Shown: positions 17,616 through 26,934 of the stretch, piece after piece
Position numbering within the stretch: the first letter of the stretch is position 1
Layout of the letters: each line of letters starts with the position of its first letter
DNA from: Polyangiaceae bacterium
GTDB lineage: Bacteria; Myxococcota_A; Polyangia; Polyangiales; Polyangiaceae
Direction of reading: 5' to 3'
NCBI GenBank assembly: GCA_025353725.1
Contig: JANXOF010000023.1
Location: forward strand, 267,244-331,243
Length of the DNA stretch: 64,000 nt
Notes under the pieces: generated by a model
What the model saw: only the letters and a program-made list of their open reading frames with translations
Database searches by the model: none
What the model was told of the DNA's origin: nothing
Translations under genes and position numbers: made by a program

Positions 17616-19343
17616 ATGCGATTCACACTCCGTGTGAAATGGACGTTCATCGTTTTATCGGTGAGCGTCCTGCCGCTTTTTGTCAGTGCGCTCTTGGTCG
17701 GCCGAATCCAGCGTGACGGCCTTTTCCGCGCGGAGCAAGAGCTTGAGAACGCGGTCGTTGACGAGGCGAGTGGCGCGCTTTCGCGCTCGCTGGCGAACGG
17801 CGAAGACGCCGTCCATCGCACGGCGATGCTTCTCGGGGATGCGCGCATCCAGGAAGAGGCTCGTCTCGAACTCGCACGCGACGCGGTGAATTCGTCCGAC
17901 ATCGTTTCTGCGACAGCGATCTTCGGGACCGATGGAACGCTGCTTGGCGCGATAGAGAAGCGCGGGGAGGCCCCTGCGCCGCGCGAGATACCTGTCGCGG
18001 CTTCGCGCGAGAAGCGACCCGAGTGGCTGATGTCGCGCACCGCCGCTGGACTGACGCACCTGCACTTCGTCGAGCCCGTCGTCGTCGACGGCGCCGTAAC
18101 GGCGTGGGTGGTGGGCGAAATGCGACCGTCGGTGCTGAACGTGCAGCTGACGCAGCTCTCGCGAGGGAGGTTCGGTCGAGAGGATCGCCTCGTGGTCGTC
18201 GACCGTGAGAGGCGCGTCGTCGCGGGCGACGCCACCACGTGGCCGGCGGGGCGCGTCCTGCCCGAGGGCGGGCTGTTCGAAAAGGTGCGACTCGACGCAG
18301 CCTCTTTTGATGTCGGCGATCACGCCAAGACGTCGACCTATACGGATCGTGGCATCGCGATGGTCGGTACCGTCCGGGTCATGTCGTCGAAGGGTTGGGC
18401 CGTCGCCGTGGAGCGTCCAGAGTCGGAAGCGTTTGGTGCCTTGACGGCCGCGCGGCGAGCGTTTTTAGCGACCGCAACGGGGGTCGCCGCCTTAGCGCTC
18501 GTCCTCGGTACGCTGCTGGCAAGGCGCGCGACACGACCTATTCGAGAGCTCGTTGAGCTCACGCGGGCTTACGGACGACGCGAGTTCGCACGGAAAAGTC
18601 CAGTGCGTTCACGCGACGAGCTCCAAGAGCTCGGCGATTCACTCGGAAAGATGGCCGATGATTTATCGGCGAGCGAGGTCGAAATCACGCGCCGCGCGGC
18701 TATCGAAGCGGGGCTCGCGAGGTACCTGCCTGCGGAAGTCGCGCGCGCCATTGGTGACGGAACGGCGTCGCTCGCGCTCGGCGGAAGACGCGTCGCCATA
18801 AGCGTACTCTTTGCGGACGCCGCGTCGTTCACCAGCTTCGCGGAAAAGACCTCCCCGGAGCTCGTCGTCGCACTGCTCAACGAGCTTTTCACCGTCCTCA
18901 CAGAGGTCGTGTTTCGGCACGGCGGGATGGTCGACAAGTTCATGGGGGACTGCATCATGGCCGTGTTTGGCGCTCACGATCCCGCCCACGTGGACCACGT
19001 CGCGAGAGCTCTCGCCGCGGCGGAGGACATGCATCGCTTCGTCGAGGCAAGCGCTCCGCGGTGGAAGAGGGAGTACGCGTACGACGTGCGCCTCGGAATT
19101 GGCCTGTCGACGGGCGAATCCCTGGTGGGTAACCTCGGGAGTGAGGGGCGTATGGAGTTCACGGCCGTCGGCGATTCGGTCAACGTGGCCTCGCGCCTCG
19201 AAACACTGGCGCGCCCTGGCCAAACGCTCGTCACCCAAGACGTGATGCACGCGGCGGGCGAGGGCTTTGCGTTTCATTCGTTGGGCATGCATCCCCTCCG
19301 AGGCAAAGCGCAGCCTGTCGAAGTCCTCGAGGTCCTGGCGTGA
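17616..19343 (+). CDS. Membrane-bound class III adenylate cyclase with HAMP domain
   Basis: 575 residues: helix 1 at about 9-29, an extracytoplasmic sensor domain to about 275, helix 2 at about 283-302, HAMP at about 302-355 (RRATRPIRELVELTRAYG) and a class III cyclase domain at about 392-560. The metal-binding Asp residues are visible at 401 (VLFADAASF) and 445 (KFMGDCIMAVFG). Lys441 in VDKFMGD and the GESLVGNLGSEGRMEFTAVG block favour ATP as substrate, giving cAMP. The kinase gene starts within its stop codon (GTGA), so the cyclase and kinase are made together. The input signal for the sensor domain is unknown. Confidence 0.93.
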   Translation: MRFTLRVKWTFIVLSVSVLPLFVSALLVGRIQRDGLFRAEQELENAVVDEASGALSRSLANGEDAVHRTAMLLGDARIQEEARLELARDAVNSSDIVSATAIFGTDGTLLGAIEKRGEAPAPREIPVAASREKRPEWLMSRTAAGLTHLHFVEPVVVDGAVTAWVVGEMRPSVLNVQLTQLSRGRFGREDRLVVVDRERRVVAGDATTWPAGRVLPEGGLFEKVRLDAASFDVGDHAKTSTYTDRGIAMVGTVRVMSSKGWAVAVERPESEAFGALTAARRAFLATATGVAALALVLGTLLARRATRPIRELVELTRAYGRREFARKSPVRSRDELQELGDSLGKMADDLSASEVEITRRAAIEAGLARYLPAEVARAIGDGTASLALGGRRVAISVLFADAASFTSFAEKTSPELVVALLNELFTVLTEVVFRHGGMVDKFMGDCIMAVFGAHDPAHVDHVARALAAAEDMHRFVEASAPRWKREYAYDVRLGIGLSTGESLVGNLGSEGRMEFTAVGDSVNVASRLETLARPGQTLVTQDVMHAAGEGFAFHSLGMHPLRGKAQPVEVLEVLA

Positions 19344-20659
19344 CCGAGGCGCACGACAAGCGAATCGGGTCACTCGTCGGCGGTAAATACGTGATCTCGC
19401 GCGTGCTCGGCCGCGGCGGTATGGGCACGGTCTACAAGGCGCTCCACCGTGATCTCGGCGAATCGGTCGCGATCAAGTTTTTGCACGCGGCGTTCGCCGA
19501 CGACCGCGAGCTCCGAGCCCGATTTCGACGAGAAGCGGTCGCTCTCGCACGGCTAAGGCACCCGGGGATTGTCTCTCTCCTCGATGTCAGTGGAGCGGAG
19601 GACGAGCCGTTTATCGTCATGGAGCTCGTGCGCGGAAATTCGCTTCAGTCCGTCCTGGAAGACAACCCCGGCACGATCGCGCTCCAGAGGATTGGCGCAA
19701 TTTTCGGACCTCTTTTGGAGGTACTCGACGTCGCGCACGGCGAGGGCATCGTTCATCGCGATGTGAAACCGAGCAACGTGATGCTGCTCGAGAGTGATCA
19801 CGTGAAGTTGCTCGATTTTGGGCTTGTCCACTTGCCGGGCAAAGACGTCGAGAAGCTCACCGAGACCGGAATCGTGCACGGGACGCCCGACTACATGTCG
19901 CCTGAGCAATGCCACGGCGACGCTACGGGCCCGCCGACGGACGTGTACGCCGTGGGCGTCATGCTTTTCGAGGCCCTCGCGGGGCGGCTCCCTTTCGAAG
20001 GGAAGGGTCCGGCAGCCCTCATGGCCGCACATCTTTTTGTCGAGCCACCGCGCATGGAGGAGCGTTCACTTGGGCGCACGATCGCGTCGCCGCTCGAAGA
20101 GCTTGTGCGGGCGGCCATCGCAAAGTCTGCGACCGAGCGTCCGACGGCACGCGAGATGCGACATGAGCTAAGCTCCATCCTCCGAGGAACAGACCACGCG
20201 ACGCTTGCCGAGCAAGCCGGTCGCGAGCGCCTCCGAGTCGGTGCGCTTAGCCGTAGCGAGCGCGCGTTGACGGGCAGCCGAATCGACGCTGCCGCCCCGC
20301 AGCCCGGGGCGTTGCATGTGCTCATTTGGTCGCGCGATGAGGCTCGCGCCTCGTCTATCCGTTGCGCGCTCGCGGTGTCCGGCGTGGTGGCGAGGGTCGA
20401 GCGAGGCGACGCGCTGACCACGTCCATCCTCCCCGCTCCTTCGGCGATTCTCCTTTTGCACGGTGACGGCTCGCTCACCGCGCGCTTGACGCACGCTCGC
20501 ACGATTTTCGTTGGCGTCCCGGTGCTCGTGGTCGACGTGAGCGGGCCCGAGGCCACGACAGACGTGATCCGAGCTGGCGCAAGCGATATGATCCTCGCCG
20601 GCGCGCCCGATTCGGACCTTTCGAGTAGGTTAGCTCGCCTCGCGCGGCGCAAGAGGTAG
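19340..20659 (+). CDS. Ser/Thr protein kinase with C-terminal degenerate receiver domain
   Basis: 439 residues, GTG start overlapping the cyclase stop. The kinase domain (about 18-285) is complete: GRGGMG at 24-29, Lys46 in VAIKFL, HRDVKPSN at 139-146, DFG at 159-161 and GTPDYMSPEQ. After a linker, residues about 324-436 have the alternating strand and helix pattern of a response-regulator receiver, ending AGASDMILAGAPDSDLSSRL. The expected phospho-acceptor Asp after strand 3 (AILLLHGDGS) is His374, so it is probably a pseudo-receiver. No membrane helix is present. Kinase output may reach the FHA proteins of this window; that is inference. Confidence 0.92.
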   Translation: MTEAHDKRIGSLVGGKYVISRVLGRGGMGTVYKALHRDLGESVAIKFLHAAFADDRELRARFRREAVALARLRHPGIVSLLDVSGAEDEPFIVMELVRGNSLQSVLEDNPGTIALQRIGAIFGPLLEVLDVAHGEGIVHRDVKPSNVMLLESDHVKLLDFGLVHLPGKDVEKLTETGIVHGTPDYMSPEQCHGDATGPPTDVYAVGVMLFEALAGRLPFEGKGPAALMAAHLFVEPPRMEERSLGRTIASPLEELVRAAIAKSATERPTAREMRHELSSILRGTDHATLAEQAGRERLRVGALSRSERALTGSRIDAAAPQPGALHVLIWSRDEARASSIRCALAVSGVVARVERGDALTTSILPAPSAILLLHGDGSLTARLTHARTIFVGVPVLVVDVSGPEATTDVIRAGASDMILAGAPDSDLSSRLARLARRKR

Positions 20660-20714
20660 AGTCGGATTTCTCGGGCCCATACCGCGCCCATCTCGTTCTT
20701 TTTGAGGTTCCGTC

Positions 20715-22793
20715 ATGCAACGCGTCTTGTTCACTCTTACAGCGGCTATCGCGGGCGCCGTCTTCGTTGCGCCTCACGTGGCGTTCGCCGCGGATGATGC
20801 AAAACCGACGGAATACGTCGTTAAGGCTGGCGAAACTTGTTCCACGATCGCGGCGACCGCGTTCGGTGACATCAAGCGAGTCGATCTCGTTCACCTTCTC
20901 AACACGTCGCTCGGTCCGGTGCCGCACATCCTCCACGCCGGCCAGATTCTGCTCCTCCCGCCGAAACCTACGCCCGCGCCTCTCGCGCCCGATGCGACGC
21001 TCACACGCATTCGAAACGTCGTGGAAGTACGAACGCCGGAGCCCCGACCTGGGAAGCCGAACGACCCGCTCTTTCGGGGCAATCGCGTGGGCACCAAGGA
21101 GTCGTCGGCCGCAGACCTGACGTTTCGCGACGAGACCCAAGTGAAGCTCGGAGAGAACACGTTGGTCGTGATCTTCGGCGATACTCAGGCGCGGGCGGCA
21201 CGCACGAACGCGGCGGACGCGACGCTCGTAAGCGGTCACCTGAGGGCTAGTCTGTCCTCGATCGCCGGCAAAAAGCCGGACAAGCCACGCTTCGACACGT
21301 CGAGCGGCGCGGTCGTCATCAACGACGGCGAAGCGCAGATAAGCGTCGACGACAAGCAGGCCACGCGACTCGCCGTCTACCGGGGTGGATCGACGGTGAC
21401 GGCGCAGCGTCGCACGGTACCCGTCGACGACGGCTTCGGGTCAAAAGCCGAAGTCGGCCGTGTGCCCACGCCGCCAAAACCGCTGCCAGCGGCTCCGGTC
21501 TGGACCGTGCCGCCCGCGGCGCTCGTGCTCACGGGAGGTGCGCAGGGCGACGTCTCCGGCACGTACGCGGCTGGGCAAGGCCCGGGCGACGCGCCAGCCG
21601 AATGGCACGTGCAGATTGCACGCGACACCAACTTCGACACCGTCGTCGTCGACGTGCGGGTCCCCGTGGCTGTCGTCGCGCTTCAAGCGCAAAAAGTGCC
21701 GCCGGGAACGTACGCCACGCGCGTGAGTGCGATCGACGGCGACCACTTCGAGGGCAAGTGGAGTGCGCCCGCGAGCTTTGCGGTCTCGCGTCTCGCGGTT
21801 CTCGATAAGCCTCGTCACCGCGCGCGCATCGAGACCGAAGACAAATCCCTGACCTGTACCGTCGATGGCGGCGCTCACGAGCTCTTTCCGATCGAGCTTG
21901 GGCGAAGCTCGCGTCATTCGCTCACGTGCACGCGCGCGGGTTCTACGGCGACCTTTGCCATCGACGCGCTCCCTTTGACCCAAGTGCGCGCCACGGCCGA
22001 CATGCTTTGGCGTTCCGATCACGCCGGAGCGCTGCGCGTCCGCCTCACGGACGAGAACGACGAACCCCTTGATCGGATCGACGTCTTCGCCGACGCACCG
22101 AAGGCGAACGTGGAAATCGGGCGCTTTCACAGATTCGCAAGCGAAGGCGTCTACATCGCTCCGATTTCGTGGAAGCCCGGGGCGGGAACTCCGCGCTTCA
22201 CGCTGCGGGTTGCGGGCGCATTCGTAGCGGAGACCAACGCCGTGGCGCTTGACCCGGCCGTGGCGGTCGAGAGCAAGCGGAAGGCTCGCGCCGAACTGTC
22301 GCTTGGCGGTGGCGCTTCCGTTCGGGCGGCGGCGCAGCTCGGCTTCTCGGGGTTCGTGGGGCTCGGGCTAGCCGTACCGCTTGGCCGCGGCGACGTCAGC
22401 CTCGAGCTTCGTGGGTTCGGCGACCGCTACCCCGTCGCTTCGGTCGACGTGGAACTCCAGGGAATCAAGCGCGAATCGCGCATAGGCGTCACGCTCTTGG
22501 GTGCTTCGCTGCCCCTCGGCTACCGCTTCGGGCTGGAGACGGCGACGGTGGTTCCCTACATTGTTGCCGGACCTCAGCTTGCGCGTCAAAGCGTCGACGA
22601 CGACGCGACGGGCACCCGCGCGACCGCCTTGGCGCTCGGCGTTTATGCGGCCGTCGGAGTCGGATTGCGCGCGGGCCCCGGTGCGGTCTTCCTCGAGGGC
22701 GGGTTCCGTGGGGCGACCCTCCTCGGGAAGGACACGTCTTCGGTTTCCTCAAGCGCACTTGGGCTCGCACTCGGGTACCGACTTCGTCCGTGA
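20715..22793 (+). CDS. Secreted LysM-FecR domain protein with C-terminal barrel-like region
   Basis: 692 residues with a signal peptide (IAGAVFVAPHVAFA). A LysM motif lies at about residues 33-80 (EYVVKAGETCSTIAATAFGD, then HILHAGQILLLPP) and should bind peptidoglycan. A FecR-like domain follows at about 95-240 (LTFRDETQVKLGENTLVVIF). A middle region reads like beta-sandwich modules (PAEWHVQIARDTNFD). The C-terminal 150 residues are Gly-rich strands typical of an outer-membrane barrel. This LysM + FecR layout is frequent in myxobacterial envelope proteins; its role is unknown. It follows the kinase by 55 bp, with GAGG eight bases before the ATG. Confidence 0.85.
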   Translation: MQRVLFTLTAAIAGAVFVAPHVAFAADDAKPTEYVVKAGETCSTIAATAFGDIKRVDLVHLLNTSLGPVPHILHAGQILLLPPKPTPAPLAPDATLTRIRNVVEVRTPEPRPGKPNDPLFRGNRVGTKESSAADLTFRDETQVKLGENTLVVIFGDTQARAARTNAADATLVSGHLRASLSSIAGKKPDKPRFDTSSGAVVINDGEAQISVDDKQATRLAVYRGGSTVTAQRRTVPVDDGFGSKAEVGRVPTPPKPLPAAPVWTVPPAALVLTGGAQGDVSGTYAAGQGPGDAPAEWHVQIARDTNFDTVVVDVRVPVAVVALQAQKVPPGTYATRVSAIDGDHFEGKWSAPASFAVSRLAVLDKPRHRARIETEDKSLTCTVDGGAHELFPIELGRSSRHSLTCTRAGSTATFAIDALPLTQVRATADMLWRSDHAGALRVRLTDENDEPLDRIDVFADAPKANVEIGRFHRFASEGVYIAPISWKPGAGTPRFTLRVAGAFVAETNAVALDPAVAVESKRKARAELSLGGGASVRAAAQLGFSGFVGLGLAVPLGRGDVSLELRGFGDRYPVASVDVELQGIKRESRIGVTLLGASLPLGYRFGLETATVVPYIVAGPQLARQSVDDDATGTRATALALGVYAAVGVGLRAGPGAVFLEGGFRGATLLGKDTSSVSSSALGLALGYRLRP

Positions 22794-22854
22794 GACGCCC
22801 GCACTTCGCGCAAACAAGCTTCCACCCGAGCGCGCCGCGGGGCAGAGTTACCGC

Positions 22855-23841
22855 GTGGTCCACCGAAGTGTCGCGGCGTTGATTCTGGTCGTATCGTGCG
22901 CCAGTTTCGAACTTCGTTCGGCGCCCGCGCCCCTTGCAAAGGAGTCTCCGTCCTCGCGAGAAGCGAGCGTCGACGAGCATGCCTCGGTGACGCGCGCTTC
23001 CGTCGTACCCCTCGAACTCGATGCAGGGACAGCCGAATCGGGAACCACCGACGCGCCTCCGCTCGCGGCAAAAAGCGAACTCCCCGAAGGTATGCAGCTC
23101 GTGCCCGGGGGTACGTTCACGATGGGCACTGAGGCAGGCGGTGAAGGCGATGAGCGACCGGCCCACCCGGTGACCGTAGCGACGTTCTGGCTCGATACGA
23201 CGGAGGTGACCCAAGCGGCGTACGACGCGTGCGTCACGGAGGCCGTATGTGTCCCCCCCGACGCCGCGATTCTCGCGACGTTCGCGGGCCTTTTCAAAGG
23301 ACCGAACAAGCCCGTGATTGGCGTATCTTGGTTCGCGGCGCGCGACTACTGCGGATGGGGGCAAAAACGATTGCCTTCAGAGGCCGAATACGAGCGCGCC
23401 GTACGCGGCGATGACGGTCGCCGCTTCCCATGGGGCAACGAACCGCCGACGCACGAGCGAACCGTATTCGAAGCGAACGCAACCGATGACGTCGGGGCCC
23501 ATCCGTCCGGGCGCGGTCCCTATGGCCACGACGATCTGGCCGGAAATGTGTGGGAGTGGATAGCCGACGACTACGATCCGTTCGCGTACACGCGGGCGGG
23601 AGCAGAAACGGGTCAGGCAGGCTCGTGCCAAGAGATCCTTCGGGCTCAGAACCAGCTTCGTTCGGAGGGAAAACAGGGATTCACCGGGTCGAATCCGATT
23701 CCCACGGAGTGCGAAAAATCGATTCGAGGTGGCGCCTACAATTACGCGTCTGCGGGGCTACGCAGCACCAATCGCATTCACCACCCACCCTCGTTTAAAC
23801 TGCGCATGACAGGCGTACGCTGCGCGAAAGACGCACGCTAA
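22855..23841 (+). CDS. Formylglycine-generating enzyme/SUMF1-like lipoprotein
   Basis: 328 residues from the GTG at 22855, chosen because it gives a lipoprotein signal (ALILVVSC) and begins after the upstream stop; a long upstream extension would be an overlap artefact. From about residue 80 the FGE-sulfatase fold is clear: PGGTFTMGTEAGGEGDERP, FWLDTTEVTQAAYDACV, GVSWFAARDYCGW, LPSEAEYERAVRG, HDDLAGNVWEWIADDYDP, RGGAYNY and TGVRCAKDA. Many bacterial homologues are not sulfatase-modifying and serve as binding or signalling modules. An envelope-exposed role near the LysM-FecR protein is likely. Its stop shares bases with that of the opposing protease gene (CTAA). Confidence 0.88.
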   Translation: MVHRSVAALILVVSCASFELRSAPAPLAKESPSSREASVDEHASVTRASVVPLELDAGTAESGTTDAPPLAAKSELPEGMQLVPGGTFTMGTEAGGEGDERPAHPVTVATFWLDTTEVTQAAYDACVTEAVCVPPDAAILATFAGLFKGPNKPVIGVSWFAARDYCGWGQKRLPSEAEYERAVRGDDGRRFPWGNEPPTHERTVFEANATDDVGAHPSGRGPYGHDDLAGNVWEWIADDYDPFAYTRAGAETGQAGSCQEILRAQNQLRSEGKQGFTGSNPIPTECEKSIRGGAYNYASAGLRSTNRIHHPPSFKLRMTGVRCAKDAR

Positions 23842-24986
23842 GGTCGCCGAAGCCTAACGACCTTGCCGTCGTGCTCTTCAAGAACGGCCTTTTCAAAGAC
23901 CTGAGTCCACACGCTAGGCCCCGCCGCGCGAAGGTCATACCGAGCTGCGGAGAGTGGGTTCCCGAGCGCAGGCTCACCGCCGGCCTCTGCGAACGCCCGC
24001 GCAAACGAGCCGCAAACTTCGACCCTCGACACCCGACTCGGAAGGCACGTGTCGTAGTGAGACGAGGGAGTTCCGCCCACGACGACAACCCCCTTCGACG
24101 CGAGCCAGCTGCCGCTATCGAATCGAGACGCGAGGTCGAACCTCGTATGCCAATTTGCAACGCTCACATCCTGCTTATTTTTATCGGCGAACGTATAGTA
24201 GGCGTTCACCCCCACCACGAGACGCGCGCCACTCTCACCGCGGTAGACTGGCCCGCCCGAATCACCCGGACAAAGACTCGCGGCAGCCGGGTCGAGCCGC
24301 TGCCCTGGAGAAAAGAAGTACCCATTGTCGACCAAGGCCGCTGACGTCTGGCCAGGACGATTGAAGTGACTGTCTTCGAGCGAAATCACGTTCGTCGCCT
24401 GCTGCTTCAGCACGCGCGCGTTGGGAACCGGCGCCGTTAGGCCTACCTCACAGCCGTACCCCATAATCACAATAGGATCACCTCTCTTTACTGGAGATAT
24501 ATCTACTTGCGCGACAGGAACGCTCGAAAGTCTATCCTCCGCATCCGCCGTGAGCTCGACGAGGGCCACGTCCGAAGCCACTGCGGCGTCGAGGACGCGT
24601 ACGCCAAGCAGGTCGCCCTCGAAGTAGGAAGACTCAACATACGTATGTGCAATAGTCACCAACCAATCGAGACTAGACTTGTCATTAATGACTTTGTTTG
24701 CACCGGTAAGCATCATCGTGGCGCCGGGCCGAAACGAGGCAAGAACAGACTTCGATACAGAGTCCGACACGCAGTGCGCTGCCATAAGAATATGGCGCGG
24801 CCCAACACGCGACGCAGTGCAGTTGCCTTGAACCCGAAGCGTCGCGAGGAACTCGTGTTCCTCCGCGATTTTCCCTCCGATCAAGGCCGACTCATCGGAG
24901 TTATCCATCAGCTCACCTTGACTCGCGCATCCGGTCACGCCGGACAATGCGACCAAAAGAGCACACGACATCCGACACGTTATCAT
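23838..24986 (-). CDS. Trypsin-like serine protease lipoprotein
   Basis: About 382 residues from the ATG at 24986, 2 bp after the stop of the upstream gene. A lipoprotein signal ends ALSGVTGC. The S1 peptidase fold starts at ALIGGKIAEEHEFLATLRV. The catalytic His is in ILMAAHCVSD, the Asp in AAVASDVALVEL and the Ser in SLCPGDSGGPVYR, so the triad is complete. A C-terminal extension of about 90 residues follows. It is probably a cell-surface or secreted protease, made together with the putative cysteine-peptidase-like lipoprotein upstream. The activation-type motif (IGG) comes soon after the lipobox, so there is almost no propeptide. Confidence 0.92.
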   Translation of the reverse strand: MITCRMSCALLVALSGVTGCASQGELMDNSDESALIGGKIAEEHEFLATLRVQGNCTASRVGPRHILMAAHCVSDSVSKSVLASFRPGATMMLTGANKVINDKSSLDWLVTIAHTYVESSYFEGDLLGVRVLDAAVASDVALVELTADAEDRLSSVPVAQVDISPVKRGDPIVIMGYGCEVGLTAPVPNARVLKQQATNVISLEDSHFNRPGQTSAALVDNGYFFSPGQRLDPAAASLCPGDSGGPVYRGESGARLVVGVNAYYTFADKNKQDVSVANWHTRFDLASRFDSGSWLASKGVVVVGGTPSSHYDTCLPSRVSRVEVCGSFARAFAEAGGEPALGNPLSAARYDLRAAGPSVWTQVFEKAVLEEHDGKVVRLRRP

Positions 24987-24988
24987 GG

Positions 24989-26707
24989 CTACTTCGCGCT
25001 CCACATACGAACAACGTACTCGGGAGTCACACCATCAGTCTGTGCTCGAACCGAAATTGAGACAGGTGCAGGCGTTGTAACTCGAACGTTACAGAAAGAG
25101 TTCATCCCGCTTTTAAGGTCGTCGCATCGAACGAATTCGCCGTCTCCAACTTTCAATCTCAGCTCCGCGCTTCCGCCGGACCTCGATAGACTTGGTCCCA
25201 TAGACACGCGATACAATCCTGCCGGAACCGTACCTAACTCATGACTTCGAGTTTCGCCTTGACGGACGGTGCCAACTACGGAGGTCGCGTACGTCGGGTC
25301 GATTTTCGAGTTCGAGTCGAAGGCATTGTCTTCATCTCCCGTGACGACAGAAACCTGGCCGGCATCCATCTCTCTCAACATATCTTGGTATGACCGCCTC
25401 GCCTCGGGCTGCATGAGCCCAGAGATCATGGCGGCTGCGTTTCCCGACATGGAATAAAACATGGCAGGCATGGCGGTTGTAACGATGTCCAAGTACTTTG
25501 AACTCCATGGATCGTCCGAGTTCAGATGACGCCGCGCATCAAAAAACTTCTGATCTGCATAGGAAAATGTATTGCAGTTATCAAAAAATACGATCTGGTA
25601 CTTACTTGGAACAAACGTACCCATACTCGACAGCGCGCGCACGTTTGCACCGAGACCTGCATGACCGTGATACATAAGAAGGTCTGCAAACGGTGACAGC
25701 TCCGAGTACCTCCTGATCTGCGCGGGCGTCATCTCGGCTGGAGAATCGATGAGAGCAGCCGTGATGAGAATCGTACGTCCGGGAGATAGCGTCGCCTGGA
25801 GAGCCGTCTCTGAGCCTGCGGCGCTCGAGTCACCTACCGTCGCGACCGCGGCGTTTGGGAGCAGCTTCCGCATGCGAAGAATAAAGTTATTATAACCTAA
25901 GACGCCGGGGTCCTGAGGGTCGCCGCCGTTTTTGACTTTACCAAAATAGCTAACGACGTTGAGAATACCATCCTCCCAGACGCGATCGTACTCGGGGTAC
26001 TTGACTGACCTTTCGACTGCTCCGACAGAAACTTTGGCGTCGGTTTTCGCAACGTCTCTGGCATCCATCGCACAGGCGTTCGCGGAAGGGCGGTAGTAAA
26101 ACCAAAAGTTGAAATCCGTCACTTTCTCGGGATGGCCGTCGTTACACAACTGACCATATTTGTTTTTAAATGTGCTTCGCGCCGATTCAGACATCGAGAG
26201 CGGCAACACAACCGATAACGTTTGAGGAATGGCGCTTCGCTTTCCCCATGCTACGGGCACCTTTGCATGATAGCGAATGCGCCTCACGTTGCCGGCGTCC
26301 TGACGCTCTTCGACCTCCGTGAGAGCTATCTGTTCGAGCCTTGGTCCGCTGCCATGTCCGTTCAGCTGCCCGACCAAAAACATTAGTTGATTCTTAATCA
26401 CTCGCTCCGCTTTTTCATCTCCCGGCGCGACGACTTCGGCGTGGAAGTCGAGGCTGACGAGCGTACTTGCGTCGCTACTAAAGACAATGTCGTTGTCTTT
26501 CGTGCCGCCTTCGGTCACGGGCGTTGAGCACGCTACGCCGAGCGCGAGCAAGCTCATAAGTGAACACGCGAGTATCCGTTCATTCGCTCGTCGAGAGAAG
26601 CTCCGGTGTCCGTCTGCTACGCGGCCCGTTCCCGAGCGACGCTTCCGGTCGCTGCCGACAACGTCAGGAGTGTGCGGAGCGGCGATACGTAACCAAGGAG
26701 GCGACAT
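24989..26707 (-). CDS. Large exported protein with HGH and D-x-C blocks, possible clan CD cysteine peptidase
   Basis: About 572 residues from the ATG at 26707; the start is uncertain. A lipoprotein-like stretch MSLLALGVACS begins at 26557 and may mark the true N-terminus, in which case 26558-26934 would be an apparently empty 377 bp gap. The protein has KYPEYDRVWEDGILNVVSYF, then LLMYHGHAGLGANVRAL and YQIVFFDNCNTFSYAD. A hydrophobic strand plus His-Gly followed by a strand plus Asp-x-Cys is the catalytic pattern of clan CD peptidases (caspase, gingipain, separase). The His is coded at about 25665 and the Cys at about 25576. A clear paralogue lies at 52366-53781. Its C-terminal 120 residues look like a beta-sandwich. 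It is translationally linked to the trypsin-like gene. Confidence 0.65.
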   Translation of the reverse strand: MSPPWLRIAAPHTPDVVGSDRKRRSGTGRVADGHRSFSRRANERILACSLMSLLALGVACSTPVTEGGTKDNDIVFSSDASTLVSLDFHAEVVAPGDEKAERVIKNQLMFLVGQLNGHGSGPRLEQIALTEVEERQDAGNVRRIRYHAKVPVAWGKRSAIPQTLSVVLPLSMSESARSTFKNKYGQLCNDGHPEKVTDFNFWFYYRPSANACAMDARDVAKTDAKVSVGAVERSVKYPEYDRVWEDGILNVVSYFGKVKNGGDPQDPGVLGYNNFILRMRKLLPNAAVATVGDSSAAGSETALQATLSPGRTILITAALIDSPAEMTPAQIRRYSELSPFADLLMYHGHAGLGANVRALSSMGTFVPSKYQIVFFDNCNTFSYADQKFFDARRHLNSDDPWSSKYLDIVTTAMPAMFYSMSGNAAAMISGLMQPEARRSYQDMLREMDAGQVSVVTGDEDNAFDSNSKIDPTYATSVVGTVRQGETRSHELGTVPAGLYRVSMGPSLSRSGGSAELRLKVGDGEFVRCDDLKSGMNSFCNVRVTTPAPVSISVRAQTDGVTPEYVVRMWSAK

Positions 26708-26934
26708 AACCTTACCCACCGCAAGGCTCATGCCGAGCCAAACTACGCTCAGATTCGTGGCCCTAGGGGTGCCGTTTGCGACTCTCACCCCACGTTTTGG
26801 TGGCTTTCCGATCCAGGTCCACGAGGCCTCTGCCCCACTTATTACGGCAAGAGGCCCAAGGCAGTCGCGGCGGAGGCTACGAGGAAGCCGTCGCCCGAGC
26901 GTGCCTGGACGGTCCCAGCCGAAAGTCAACGTCG

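Noticed and set aside
22501..22854. N-terminal extension of the FGE-like lipoprotein
   Set aside because: It overlaps the LysM-FecR gene in another frame; the GTG at 22855 gives a lipoprotein signal.
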